64,000 nucleotides of DNA from Tanypteryx hageni (taxonomy: Eukaryota > Arthropoda > Insecta > Odonata > Petaluridae): the NCBI GenBank assembly GCA_028673005.1, contig CM054116.1, forward strand, positions 23,227,840-23,291,839, in the 5' to 3' direction. Under the pieces are notes generated by a model. That model searched no databases and was not told the DNA's origin. It worked only from the letters and a program-made list of their open reading frames with translations. Position numbers and translations under genes: made by a program. The stretch's first letter is position 1, and the number at the start of each line of letters is the position of its first letter. This document shows positions 35,076 through 47,174 of the stretch, piece after piece.

Positions 35076-35829
35076 ACGGCGCTCGTAGAGTAGGCCTGGG
35101 TGGTACGATCGATGCAGGGCGTCCTCACTCGGTCACAGGGGCGCCAGGGGGATTGAGAGCGGAGGAGAGGGGAAGCGGCCGAAAGGGGGAGAAGGTGGAG
35201 ATAAGCATTGGAAGGGCAAGCTGAACATGGCAACACAATTTACAATTTCACTCTTACGTGTATTACGTTTTTATTGCAACCGGAAGACGAGACGAATACG
35301 GTAGCTACGTTTAGTGACAAGAATGGTTTGTAAAATACTAATCACGAAGCTAACTAAAAAGGTAGCGATTTCTTTTAACCCTAATTCAACATGTTATATT
35401 ATACAATAATGAAAAAACATACGTAAATGTTCATTACTATTACAAATTTTCAGTATTAATAAATGTCTACTAATTAACTATTCCAGCACCTTACAAAAGC
35501 CATGATGAGAAAAATTTCGTACCACCCAAGAGAACTCGATCGCTGCCTTAGCTTTATTGCCTAGGGCACGGGCGGAAATAAGAGACGAAAGGAGAGGGGC
35601 GGGGAGAAAAGGGACGATACGGCATAGCAAATAGTCGCACAAGGGCAGAGCACACTATTGTGACTCGAGGCGAAGTTGGGAATGCCACGTTACCGAAAAG
35701 GGAATTAGTGACCGAAGTGCCTGGAATAAAAGGAAAAGTAATTAGAGGAAGGGTGCGGATACATGCGAGGTAGAGAGGGAGGAAAGGAGAATTGAGGAGA
35801 GAGGAAAGGAAAAGTAAGAGGAGGGAGGA

Positions 35830-36140
35830 GTGTGTGTATTTTTGGCTAATCAACTCTTGGATCATTATAGTCATAACTCCTTCCACACCGAACACATTCA
35901 CAAGGGAGGAGGAAAACCCAGCATTAGCCTACTCTTAACGAAGAGCACCAAGGAGTCCAACGGCTTAGCGTTCCTTCCGAAGGACGGCACGCTAACTTTG
36001 CGCGGTCCCCTCAAAACACACAAACAGGGGGCAGGGCGACTTCGGAAAAAATCCTTTCGCAGAATTCGTGCCCATTGTCCTTTCAGAGCAGCAGGCGAGT
36101 AGCAGCCAGCGCCCTAACCACTACACCACCGGCACCCCGG
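35830..36140 (-). mobile_element. tRNA-derived SINE, copy in a GA-rich tract
   Basis: Same family and orientation as 25037-25350: shared ggctaatcaactcttgga, gaagagcaccaagga and ccttccgaaggacgg, then on the minus strand a head ggtgccggtgtagtggttag (A-box-like). The B-box region is degraded (attcgtgcccattg in place of the ttcgaacccggc type). Flanked on both sides by aggagggagga, a plausible target duplication but within purine-rich DNA. Confidence 0.85.
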
Positions 36141-36785
36141 AAAGGAGGGAGGAAAGGAGAAGTGTGAAGGAGGAAAGGAGTGAAAAGAGATTGGAAAGGA
36201 GAAGTATGAGGAGGGAAGGGGAGGAAAGAAGTGAAAAGAGCGGAAAGGAGAAGTAAGAAGATGGAGGAGAGGAGAATTGAGGGGGAGGAAAGAATAGAAA
36301 GGAGAAGTGAGAGGAGAGAGGGTTAAGCTGAATGGCACGCAAGGCGCTCGGAGCCAATAGAGCACGGTTGGCGTCTCGCTGAGGGCAAAACGAAAACGCC
36401 ATCGGTCGTGGGTTAGTGTGCCGTCAAGCTCGCCGTCCTTCAAAACCGCTTGCGGAATGCGCGAATAACCCCTTTCTATCTCGCCTCGCCCTTCTTCCAT
36501 CCCTCCCCCATACGAAGTGCTTAGCTATCGGATCGACCGACGACACGTCACGGGAGAGAACGGGGAGAAACGTGGAGAAAGAAGAGGATAAAAGGGAGAG
36601 AGATACGAAGAAAAGGGAATAGGGAGAGAGATACGAAGAAAAGGGAGAAAGGGAGAAAGGGAGAGGGAGAAAGGGAGAGAGAGGGAGAAAGGGAGAGAGA
36701 GGGAGAAAGGGAGAGAGAGGGGGAGAGGGAGAAAGGGAGAGAGAAAGGGAGAGAGAAAGGGAGGAAGTGGAAGAAAGAGAAAGGG
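36135..36785 (+). repeat. Two GA-rich tracts (36135-36320 and 36550-36785)
   Basis: First tract: gaggaaaggagaagtgagagg words. Second: gggagaaagggagagagag units. Purines on the plus strand. Between them (36320-36550) is ordinary CpG-containing sequence with no gene. Confidence 0.95.
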
Positions 36786-37619
36786 GTCTCTTCTCGTGTG
36801 ACGAAGAAACGTGAGCAATATCGTTTTAAAAACCTTCTAGAAATAAACACTCCAAGCACGCCCTGTTAAAACTATCGCCACTCCGGCGATTGATTTAGAG
36901 TCCGATGACAAGAATGAAGCGTGCGGGTGAGTCAAAATAAAAACATAAGTCCGCGCCGCAAAGGAAAAAATGAACACCGTGACGTATAAATTTCGATAAT
37001 CTTCGACGGGCCAAAGGGAACAAAGTTTTCAAGTGATTGGCTGGCGAAGAAGGGTATGAGGGCACGGGGAGATCCTACCCTAAAGGATTCCCGATTGAAA
37101 AATTAACCGATAAAACCAAGTGGGCGATCGATTTTTGCACCGACAAGATTGGCTCCGCCTGTATTAATGCCTAGAAACCATGTAATACGAAAAAAATCCA
37201 TCCACCACAAGATGCCTTACTTGCTCAAAGTCCGAAAATATTTTCGCGTAAATCGCAGCATGTTAAAGAAGGAAAAATGAGACATGACGCTTTCGAAAAG
37301 CATTACTTCCAACGTTGAGAAATGCGGCCAGGGAGACGATCTCAGAAGTCATGAAATATTCATCTACCGTTCTCTTGACCAGGATAACATTTCACACGTC
37401 AGTAACGACCCTCCTTCGCATCTACCATCATTTTTAACAAAGTAAACAAAAACTGAAAGAAATAAACTTGCTCGCATGGCCCGAAAGCGTATATGGATCA
37501 GATTAAACGAGGAAACTCATCTTCCTAAGCAGAATGGACCAAAGCCAGAGAGCGGAGGCCTTTAGCCTCAGGCGGCAAAGCTTCAAAGAGACTTGAGAGG
37601 ACGAGGGCGATCCTGCGGT

Positions 37620-37790
37620 TGGAGGATAGACTGGGGAAAGAGAAAAGACTATAGAGATAGGAAAGAATGGGAGGTGAAAGATAGGAATATGGGGAGATGT
37701 GAAAGGAGAGAGATGAGGGAGGAGGCGAGAGAAGGCGGAAAGAGGAGTCGAAAGCAGTGAAGGGGGGAGGGCGAGGAATTGAGGAGTATT
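37620..37790 (+). repeat. GA-rich patch
   Basis: Imperfect purine-rich stretch ending in gaggaattgaggag, again with the gaattgagg word shared by other arrays. Confidence 0.8.
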
Positions 37791-37799
37791 AATTACGTT

Positions 37800-40700
37800 T
37801 TCAGCGAAAGCAATTATAAATTTAACATGTTATTAAAAGTGCCAAAATTAATTTCTAAAATGGCCGACCGTTTTCCTCTTAGGAGTATAACAGTAGATGA
37901 AAAAGGCTAATTAATTCAGAATTAAAAAGTAATGATTTAGCAGCTTCAGGAGGAGTTCTACCAACATTCCCAATGACGAACAAAACTGAAAAATCCCGCC
38001 AATTATTGTGATTCAGATCACGAGTTGTAAAAACGGTGAAGGAGTGTTTATTTACTATTGTATTGTTTCACCGTGTATCGCAACTCTCCCTTTTCACGTC
38101 ATCATATGTATACGTCGTTGGCTGAAATCAAATGGATTATAATGCAGTCTAAGCATTAAATCAATGTTCTTGAAGTTCAATTCCCATTGAAAGACATTGG
38201 AGAGGTTGCTATGGCAGTTAATATTTTTCATTGTAGAAGACCAAAAAAATTTCCAAATTTTATGATTAAAAACAAATTTTTACGCAAATTCAGCATGGAT
38301 TTGAATGTTCTCTTCGAAGAAAAATAAACTTCATTATTTCTTCCACAGTATGGTGCATGTCCCGACTTTGCATCTTAATTGTAAATAATTTAAAAAAGCA
38401 ATTTTATATAGCCCTGCATAGTTTTCAATACTTTTCTTATGGGTGTTTAAAATAAGACTTGGGGGTCAAAAACACCTTAAATATAACTTTTACTGGAATT
38501 GAGGATTTTTTTGCAACGTAAAAATCATCCGATAGTTATTCGGGAATAATCAACATTTGGGCTAGAATTTTTTATTCTGTAAAATATATTTGATAAATAA
38601 AATGAGTCAATTCAAGTGAAAAATAGTAGTATACCACTTAAATTTTCCCATTAACAGAATAGATATTTTGCCGAGAGCGATATTGCTGCAATAAGCCACT
38701 AAAGAACTCAGCTAGGTAAACATTAAACTTCCAAAAAACTCTCCACTGGTCTCCGAAACTTCATTCATTGCATTTGCTTCTCTTTTTCCAGAAAAGTAGA
38801 TTACGTGTCGAATCGACAACGAGCCTCGAATCTGAAAGGCTTTCCTTTCACTCGGGTTTACGGAACCACACATTCATTCTGTCTTAAAGTAAAAGAAAAT
38901 AAGAGCCAAGTGAAAATCTTAAAAACGTAACTGGTTGAACTAGTGCTCATGAAAGCCGCAAGTATCGAGGCTCTACTGTTTACCTTTTCACCAAAATCCA
39001 AATGTTTCCAAGCAAAAATTGAGACTAGGGTGACGCATTGTCTCTCGTCTTCATACATAGGAACGGACGTCCGTATATTAAACAAGTTCATGCTAAATGG
39101 AGCGTTGACACACGTGATTAATAAGCTTTGCAGCGACGGCGATTCCCTAAATTCAGAGAGCGATCCAGCCGCGTCCCCGAATACCCACACCCTCGCACAT
39201 TACCACTCCTTCCCATGTAACGGATCCACAATCACGAAAGCCGAACGAAAAAAGTCGATCGCCTTTTACTCCTGCCATGTGGTGAGGCACGGGCCTCTCA
39301 AGGAAACGACGCTAGCGACGAAAATTCTCTTAAAGGGAAACTGCCCCTCGAAGAGCCGCAACCCAAACTACACCATCTAACCGCCTTTTAGGGGATTCCT
39401 TCTCCCACTCAATTTATCGATTATCTGGAGTTCAATAAATTAGCTTAACAGTCTCTGCTTAACAGCATCCAGTTCGTAATACTTCCCGCAATGATCCTAA
39501 CCACATTTATTCGTCCACGTTTGATTACGACCGTTAAACGTTATCGTGGTTAAGCAAACAAAGCTAAATCTGCAGATGCGTTATTTTGAGATCATGAAAA
39601 TTCGACTCCTCGGTAATATTACCAATAGAAAAATATTGAAAACTTTACAAAAACTGATACCGAAGCCGTGTAACACTTAAACAAACAAACCTTAAGCGAT
39701 GGCCAGCAAGAGTAAAGATGTTCAATAGTATTAATAGGTTCCCGCTAATAGTAAAACTTGCAATATTTTCCCGAGAGTGCCACTTGAGAAGTGGGAGACG
39801 TCGAGAGGCGAGCTCTATTAAGGAGGGCAATCAGGAAAAATAACTACATAAATAATATAAACTACTGATACACAAAAAATTGGTGCATTTAAAATAGCTG
39901 GTGATCACTTAATTTGCGACTAAATCAGGAGTTTACCTAATATATTTTTAAAAATATTTCTAATTTTCAGTTGTCACAATTTTAATGGTAAAATATAATT
40001 TTTAATAAAACTTTCTCCTAAAAATCGAACAATAATGTAAATGAAATATTCACCCCGATAACAACGTCGAGTAACTCCTTTACAAAATAATAGGAGTAAG
40101 AGCACAAACGAACAGCGAGATTTTGTTTACGGAGAATTTGGTGGAAAAATGCAGGAGCATTCGGAAGGAAGGAATGGAAGAGGGATATGAACGAAATGGG
40201 AAAAGCCAACGATAAATCACCTTAAGCGTCTTCGTTAACACTTCCAATCCAAACAAGTTAGTGGTGGTATCAATACGGCGGGGACAAAATAACAAAACAC
40301 AATGCAAGCTTATAAGACCTAAATAAATTTTAAAAAGCCTACCTAACAAATTTCCAAATTTTTGTGGAAAAATAAACGATCGATAGGGAGTTCAACTTTG
40401 TCAAATTAATCTCTATCGAGGTCAACAATAGTATTTGATTTGACATTCTTGTAGAATCACACATAAATGCCTTAGGTTTGCATGAAATCGATATAAAATT
40501 TGATAAAATAATTTTGACCAACGGCCATTGGTTGAATTTTTGTCACGAAAATTCGGATAAAAAAGAAGACAAAATTGCGAGGAATGGATGGTTCACAATC
40601 AAGACTCGCTAATCGATGGCGAGAAAGCGGTTTTCACTATGGAAAGGCGAAAGTATTTGGATTTGAATAAGTATGACTCTTAGCTCATGATTATTAACGA

Positions 40701-40840
40701 AACGATCGACTCTATATTTGACTCCAGGGTTTGGGGAGATGATAAACTACAGCCGCGTGGTCCCCATTAAGCGACGACGACGAACAACGCCATGGAAACG
40801 AGACGTTGGAAGCGGGGAGGATGAGGCGCAAGAGCGAGCA
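37800..40840. other. Gene-free unique sequence
   Basis: A 145-codon plus frame (38943-39380) is the longest non-repetitive frame here. It has no domain I recognise, no compositional constraint and no clear splice sites, and is probably chance. No repeats recognised. Confidence 0.45.
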
Positions 40841-40849
40841 CGGAGAGAG

Positions 40850-41492
40850 GGATGTAGAGAGAGAAATAGAGAGAGGAGAGAGAAATAGAGAGAGGCGAGA
40901 GAAATAGAGAGAGGAGAGAGAAATAGAGGAGAAGAGAGAGAGAGAGGAGAGAGAAATAGAGAGAGGAGAGAGAAATAGAGAGAGGCGAGAGAAATAGAGG
41001 AGAAGAGAGAGAAATAGAGAGAGGAGAGAGAAATAGAGGAGAAGAGAGAGAGAGAGGAGAGAGAAATAGAGAGAGGAGAGAGAAATAGAGAGAGGAGAGA
41101 GAAATAGAGAGAGGAGAGAGAAATAGAGAAGAGAGAGAAATAGAGAAGAGAGAGAAATAGAGAGAGGAGAGAGAAATAGAGAGAGGAGAGAGAAATAGAG
41201 AGAGGAGAGAGAAATAGAGAGAGGAGAGAGAAATAAAGAGAGGAGAGAGAAATAGAGAGAGGAGAGAGAAATAGAGGAGAAGAGAGAGAAATAGAGAGGA
41301 GAGAGAAATAGAGAGAGGAGAGAGAAATAGAGGAGAAGAGAGAGAAATAGAGGAGAAGAGAGAGAGAGAGAGGAGAGAGAAATAGAGAGAGGAGAGAGAA
41401 ATAGAGAGAGGCGAGAGAAATAGAGAGTGGAGAGAGAAATAGAGAGAGGAGAGAGAAATAGAGGAGAAGAGAGAGAGAGAGAGGATAGAGAG
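40850..41492 (+). repeat. Long GA minisatellite, GAGAGGAGAGAGAAATA unit
   Basis: About 640 bp of 17-20-bp units gagaggagagagaaata with gaggcgaga and gaagagaga variants in higher-order mixing. Purines (plus single T) on the plus strand. Produces minus-strand frames of 273 and 292 codons made of Ser/Leu/Phe/Ile repeats, which are not genes. Confidence 0.98.
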
Positions 41493-42389
41493 GCCCGCGC
41501 CTCGCGAACAGCTGAGTTCTGCAGGGATGAGTATGGATGCGCGCCGGGAGGCAGCTCTGAAGAAGCACACGGGGCGGAGGGGCAGAAAGTGGTGCGATGG
41601 GGTGGTGGGGGTATCGAACGGGTGTCGTGGAGGGCGAAGGGTCATGAGGTCTGGCGTGAAAGATCTGTCCTAAAGGGAAGCTGCCCTACTTCTCTTCTTA
41701 GAGCGAGAAATCCATTTCCAAACTTCGTGAGAAGTACTGCGTCGCTGAATCGTGACCGACTCCAACACGAGAGTTGTGACGCAGACACCAACGACATCGA
41801 GATGAAGCAATACTGGTATTTGGCTCTCTTAAAAACTCGTTCGTCAGACTCTTAAGTAACCCATTCTTATTTCGTTGCATAAAAATAACATTTGAGGTCA
41901 ACTTTTCAGCGCTAACTGATACCCAATAGCATGGAATTAGAAGAAAACTTTTAGTTTGATTTGCATCATATTTTAATTTCTATTACACAGACCCTGATGT
42001 AAATGATAAAATCCAAGACTTGTCAGTTCATAGACGTCGAGGATGAAACAAATTTTCTCCTATAATGTAAAAGAGAAAACCTTACCAGATGGGGAAGGAG
42101 CCAGGCGATTATTTTTAATTGTGGCGTTAAACTAATCAAGGCAATAAAATAAGAAAAAGGTAATAGAAAGTTAAAAGAAACCATGTAGACTAAAAATTCC
42201 ACATGGCGGCCCCAACTAGCATATCAACCGCTTAATATGCACTTTTAAATCTCCATAAGATGTTTCAGCACAGAAAAAGAGCAAAAATACTGCAGCAATG
42301 ATAACGAGATTTCAGTGAAGATGAAAAAAGCATTTATAACGCGGGAATGGCCTTTTATGCACTTTTTAAAAATAAAAATGTGCTTATGT

Positions 42390-42680
42390 ATTCGGCTTCT
42401 CTGTCCGTCCGTCCGCTTGTGCGGACAATATCTCTGGAATCCTGCAACTTGGAGGAGCCAAATTATCAGGATTGATTGGTCTAGATGAGAGCTAGACATG
42501 GTAAAAATTTGGTGTACCATCTGCAGGGGAGTAATAGAAAAAAGCCATTATAAATGTAGGCAACCGTAATTACATTGCATCTGCGATTCCTTACTCTGCT
42601 GCAAAGATATGATTCCGTGAAAAAAGCGCTTTATGTAATTTACTCGGCAATTCTTCCCTCATTTGTTAAGCCTTGATTTT
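42390..42680 (-). repeat. Dispersed 300-bp repeat, copy A (minus orientation)
   Basis: Read on the minus strand it has, in order, gagggaagaattgccgagta, attacggttgcctacattta, taccatgtctagctctcat, caagttgcaggattccagag and a terminal run of cggacggacggacag. The same blocks in the same order are at 59165-59460, and the second half again at 59930-60070. No coding sequence seen; nature unknown. Confidence 0.8.
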
Positions 42681-42774
42681 GGTTTCTATAAACACACTTG
42701 CAAGAATAATTACTTCAATTTTAAAATTTGGTCCATAAAAATGAGAGGACCGTGTAGCCCTCAAACGGATGTGG

Positions 42775-43131
42775 GAGAGAGATAGAGGTTGGGGTGGAGA
42801 GAGAGGGGTGGAATGAAAAAGGGGCAGAGGGAAAGAGGGGCGGAGAGATATTGGGGTGGAGAGATAGTGGGGTGAAGAGAAGGATGGGGAGAGAGGGGTT
42901 GAGAGAGAGAGAGGGGTTGAGAGAGAGGGGTTGAGAGAGAGAGGGGTTGAGAGAGAGAGGGGTTGAGAGAGAGGGGTTGAGAGAGAGGGGTTGAGAGAGA
43001 GGGGTTGAGAGAGAGAGGGGTTGAGAGAGAGAGGGGTTGAGAGAGAGGGGTTGAGAGAGAGGGGTTGAGAGAGAGGGGTTGAGAGAGAGAGGGGTTGAGA
43101 GAGAGAGGGATTGAGCGAGAGGGGTGGAGAG
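42775..43131 (+). repeat. Minisatellite, GGGGTTGAGAGAGA unit (14-16 bp)
   Basis: After a lead-in of gagagaggggtgg words, 42895-43115 is a clean array of ggggttgagagaga(ga). It ends with one ggggtggagaga unit, after which the SINE begins. Confidence 0.97.
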
Positions 43132-43294
43132 ATAATAATAATAATAAATCGACTTTATTTAAGGGCGATATTTACACCATCTGGTCCATTCTTACATATA
43201 ACTCAAACGTCCATGCTCTCGGCGGGATTGGAACCCGCGACCTTAGTCTCCGTCATCAGATAGTCTAACCACCAGTCTACCAATGCCGGAGATT
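43132..43294 (-). mobile_element. Second tRNA-derived SINE family, inside a minisatellite
   Basis: On the minus strand: head aatctccggcattggtagac then tggtggttag (A-box-like), then gtcgcgggttccaatcccgc (B-box), a short body, and a tail of TTATTATTATTAT repeats. Flanked on both sides by ggggtggagagat (43121-43133 and 43295-43307), consistent with a 13-bp target duplication, though the duplicated word is also the array unit. The tRNA-like part is not followed by a closing acceptor stem, so it is not called as a tRNA gene. Unrelated in body to the 25.0-kb SINE family. Confidence 0.8.
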
Positions 43295-43760
43295 GGGGTG
43301 GAGAGATTTGGGTGGAGAGAGACTGGGGTGGAGAGAGATTGGGGTGGAGAGAGATTGGGGTGGAGAGAGATTGGGGTGGAGAGAGATTGGGGTGGAGAGA
43401 GATTGGGGTGGAGAGAGACTGGGGTGGAGAGAGATTGGGGTGGAGAGAGACTGGGGTGGAGAGAGATTGGGGTGGAGAGAGATTGGGGTGGAGAGAGATT
43501 GGGGTGGAGAGAAATTGGGGTGGAGAGAGATTGGGGTGGAGAGAGATTGGGGTGGAGAGAGATTGGGGTGGAGAGAGATTGGGGTGGAGAGAGATTGGGG
43601 TGGAGAGAGATTGGGGTGGAGAGAGAGTAGGGTGGAAGGAGAGAGAGAGGGGTGAAAGGAGAGAGTAGGGTGGAAGGAGAGAGTGGCGGAAGAAGAGAGG
43701 GGTGGAGGGAGAGAGGGTGGAGGGAGAGAAAAGTGGAGGGAGAGAGTGGGGTGGACAGAG
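43295..43760 (+). repeat. Minisatellite, 16-bp GGAGAGAGATTGGGGT unit
   Basis: About twenty copies of a 16-bp unit (ttggggtggagagaga, few substitutions) to about 43625, then degenerate gtggaaggagagag sequence to about 43760. 16 bp is not a multiple of three, so all three frames on each strand read as open 16-residue-periodic frames (WRETGVERDWGGERLG type and LSTPISLHPNLSPPQS type). These are artefacts. Confidence 0.98.
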
Positions 43761-43939
43761 TGGTGTGGAGGGGCAAGAGGGCGCAGGGTCCGCATTCACA
43801 CTCACTGTGGCCGCGAGGCTGTTAGCTCGCGGGAATCGACAAACGGTGGCTCAATAAACGACTCGTTGGCCGTGCATAGCGCACAGCGGAGGGGTTTGGA
43901 TGGAACGCGCTCCCTCGCTTACTCACCTGGAAGATGAAA

Positions 43940-44290
43940 AAAAGAGAAGGACGTTAACATCGCTCCGCATTCAGGTTCGATCGGGAAGACTGACGAGTGA
44001 CAGCTGTTCGCGAAAGAAAATCAAACGGCGGTGAAAATCCCACGGCATAACCGTAAACAACGCTCGGCAAGAATTATTCGTGCAATCAAAATGATTAAGG
44101 GTTAATTATATGCTATTTCAATTTTAAAATATAATTTACTAACATGGGAAATAATCTTCACTCCAAGCGACAGATATTGATACCGAAACTAGAAATTATG
44201 GAAAACCTTGATGCACACCAATTAAAGATTTCTAGTATTTTCATCATCATCATTCTGCTGTCCGAAGACAGGTTTCAGCTGAATCGCTGC

Positions 44291-44326
<36 letters not shown>

Positions 44327-46980
44327 ATAAGAAAGCTGAAATAAATGCCTTTAGTGAAAATGCATTACGGATACATCTTTCCGAGATAGAATAGACACCA
44401 ACCAAAATATTTATTTTCTTTCCTGAAATTAAATTTATGATAGCGCCAGAAATTTGAGGCATTAAATTGTGTTAGTTTCCACCAAATAACTTTTATTCTC
44501 TGGTTTCGTTCACTACCAAGAAGAGCAATGCCCTCTGCATGGAATGATGAGTACAAAAAATAAATATTTCTTCTCTTCCTAGGCATAATTAAAGTTATAA
44601 GAGAATTCTGACAAAAACTGTAATTTTCGTCCTTTCAGCGGATTAATTCTTAAGGGTGATCAAATGAATATTCCGCTTAAAGAAAGACCCTTAAAATGGA
44701 ATTAAATTAATAAACCTTCAGCGTCTTTCCACGCGATTCACCTCTGTTTGCCCTCGCGGGACACTCAAAAAGAGAGCGAGAAATTCTTGAATTTCCCAAA
44801 ATAGAAAATGAAGCGAGAAGGAAGGAAACAAGATCACACAAGGGCTGTGGAGAAAAGCGGAGGCGGAAAAATCGACTCCTTTAAACAGAGTGAAAGGAAA
44901 ACAATACAAATCTTATAAATTGAATCACGAGAGAAAAGAGGAATAGACGAGAGAGAGAGAGAACGAGGGGAATGTGGGACGGACTGGAGAAGCAAGGGGG
45001 ATAAAACGAGAGGACAGAAGCACGCACACGCGGACTGAGTTAACTACTTTAATGCAGAGTCAGGCAAACCTTTTACAGATTGTGCTACTTTCGGCGGCCC
45101 GGATAAGAGATTACACTTGAAGCTACTCGGAGATTTTCTGATAACGTATACGAGTAAATGCCGTCTAAAGATTTTTCTTAGGTTATTCAATAAGGAAACA
45201 TTAATATTATTAAAAAGTCTGGATTACACAGGGGAATGACTAGGATTTTTGAGCTCCATGCAAGTACAATTTTTGGGGCCCCCTCCTGTGTAAAAAGTCC
45301 TTACAAAATTATTATTATATTATTTTTATTTTTAATTTTTAATGATTTTATTTGACATTTCAATTCTGAAAATAAGTTACAAAATAATTTATTTTTATAT
45401 GTTTTTAATTCTAGGTGATTTTTTCATTTCAATTCTGAAAATTTCTCATCAACTTATCAGTTTTCATTTTGCATGAACCTGAGTTTTCTAATGGAAGAAC
45501 TTGAATCTACTTCTGGCTGACAAGGGCGTGGGTAGCTTTTTATTAACTTTAATTTTGAAAAGAAATTTCATTTGACGACATAGTAATTGGCAATATCAAA
45601 TATATCACCAAGGATACGCATACACTGCTATATATTGATGCGTCTGTATTTAATCATTATTAAATTCCATAGTTCCATGGTGTCTATACAGTTTTCAATC
45701 TCATCTTTCAAAACAGTATTGATAGAAGATCGTCACAAAGGCCTTGGTCAATAAATTTGTTATATACTTCTATAAAATGTTGCGAATATTTTTTAATTTC
45801 TCGTTCATTCAATTTAGTAGGTCGTTTTAGCAAACTTTCCGGGCCACAAGAAAACATGGGCCCCCTACGCACTGCGGGGGCCTACACCTCGCAAGTTATG
45901 CCTCTGGGATTACGTTTCATGGATCGCTTTTTCGCCATATCTTCGCCGGCCGAACAAAGTTCGCTCGAGGGCCGGGTCCGTCCCTTGTGGCGTAATCTGC
46001 CCATACCTGCGTCAATGCATGCATGAGTAATTGCTCTAGAACCCTTCCTAAGGCCCCATGAAACGGTTCGCATCTCTTTAATATAATACGGAATTTTTCG
46101 ATCGATACTGATCTTATGTTCTTAAACATACCATACTGACAAGTGTGATTCACCGTCAATTATTTACAATTTCTTTGCTATCGAGAAGTAGTTTTCGCTC
46201 ATGATTTCATTACCAATAGACATTCAACCGATTCACCAATCAACATTTGGAATCGCTTACAGATTTCACGTATTTTATCAAACGAATAATTTCTTTTAAT
46301 CCTCAGAAGATGGCGAGGTGTAACGAAACCAAGGTCGTGTTTATCACATTTTCCAGAATTTTTATTCTGGTTTACTTCATCTGGAAAACAAAGAGAACTG
46401 AATGCGCTTTGAGCGTTATTTCTCTGTTTGTCTTACCTCGGTGTTGCGAAAATGGATAAATTAGTAAATATAGCAGAAGAATACAGTATTTTGCGATTTT
46501 ACTCAAATTGTTGCAGCTAATCGTTAGAGAGCAATTGAACGGGAGGCACATGGCGGGCTTCCGAGGAAGAGCTTGGGGCAGATGAGAGGAGAATAGAGAA
46601 GGAAGGCGAGTGGGAAGCAGGCGGGAAACACAAGTCTGCCCTACGCCAGGGACACATCCTATGGCTTCGTCGGTGAGTCAGGGACAGAAAAGGCGGTAAA
46701 GAGGCGAAGAGAAAACTCAATGCGTGGGAGGCCACACCGAAACTCGAGAGCCATTGAGACAGAGAGAAAGGGAGAGGAATTGTTAAGGAAGACTGATTGT
46801 GAGACAATCGCTTCCCGTAAGACCGCAGACTGGAATAGCAGAGCAGTGAATGCAGAGAGCGATGGACAAGACTAACAGGTCAGAGCGCAACCACGAACTA
46901 GATGCCGCAAGGAATATTAATAAGGAATCGTGGACAGGTTATGCAACAACGACAAGGACACTTGAAGAGTTGCAAAAACA
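43940..46980. other. Gene-free stretch with small repeats
   Basis: Contains a (CT)n microsatellite at 44295-44324, the only notable pyrimidine run on the plus strand. A possible decayed hAT element at about 45235-45870 has gcaagtacaatttttggggc with ccccctcctgtg at its left and catgggccccctacgcactg at its right; its ends are not clear. 45880-46020 is locally CpG-rich. 46560-46780 is mildly purine-rich. Confidence 0.4.
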
Positions 46981-46984
46981 AATT

Positions 46985-47172
46985 TAAAGCCATATCACAG
47001 GATTTGGCAAAGCCTGACGATCAGTAATCGGACGTTATGAACAATGTGTTCATGTTGAAGGACGGCACTTTGAACATTTAAAATAAACAATATTGCCGTT
47101 TTGTGCTCTATTTGAAATAAAATATCAGATATAATATAGTTTTTTTAAGATACTGCCTTCATACACCCTGCA
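46985..47172 (+). mobile_element. 3' end of a decayed DNA transposon
   Basis: Plus strand at 47026-47082 reads VIGRYEQCVHVEGRHFEHLK then TAA, like the C-terminus ('...HFEHL*') of insect transposases in the DUF4817 group. An in-frame stop lies a few codons upstream. About 85 bp later the segment ends in ttcatacaccctgca, similar to the aacaccctgta terminus of the 6423-7173 element. The left end was not found. Confidence 0.45.
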
Positions 47173-47174
47173 TA

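Noticed and set aside
34547..35236. Minus-strand 229-codon Pro-rich frame
   Set aside because: Entirely explained by the GAAGGGGGAG array.
38943..39380. 145-codon plus-strand frame
   Set aside because: No recognisable domain, no splice signals at either end, an overlapping open frame on the other strand (38858-39190); likely chance.
40747..41645. Minus-strand frames of 273 and 292 codons
   Set aside because: They lie on the GAGAGGAGAGAGAAATA array and consist of SLYFSLLSLFLSP-type repeats in more than one frame. This reflects lack of stop codons in a pyrimidine repeat, not a gene.
43210..43294. Possible tRNA gene on the minus strand
   Set aside because: The promoter-like boxes belong to a SINE with a TTA-repeat tail and flanking duplication; the cloverleaf does not close.
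43203..43805. Three overlapping Pro/Ser/Leu frames on the minus strand and three Gly/Glu/Trp frames on the plus strand
   Set aside because: The 16-bp unit is not a multiple of three and has no stop in any frame, so every frame is open.
43917..43930. Strong donor-like CCAG|GTGAGT on the minus strand as myosin V exon 1 end
   Set aside because: The upstream frame (MLTSFSFFHLP) ends in phase 1 and does not resemble the family start; phase 0 is required.
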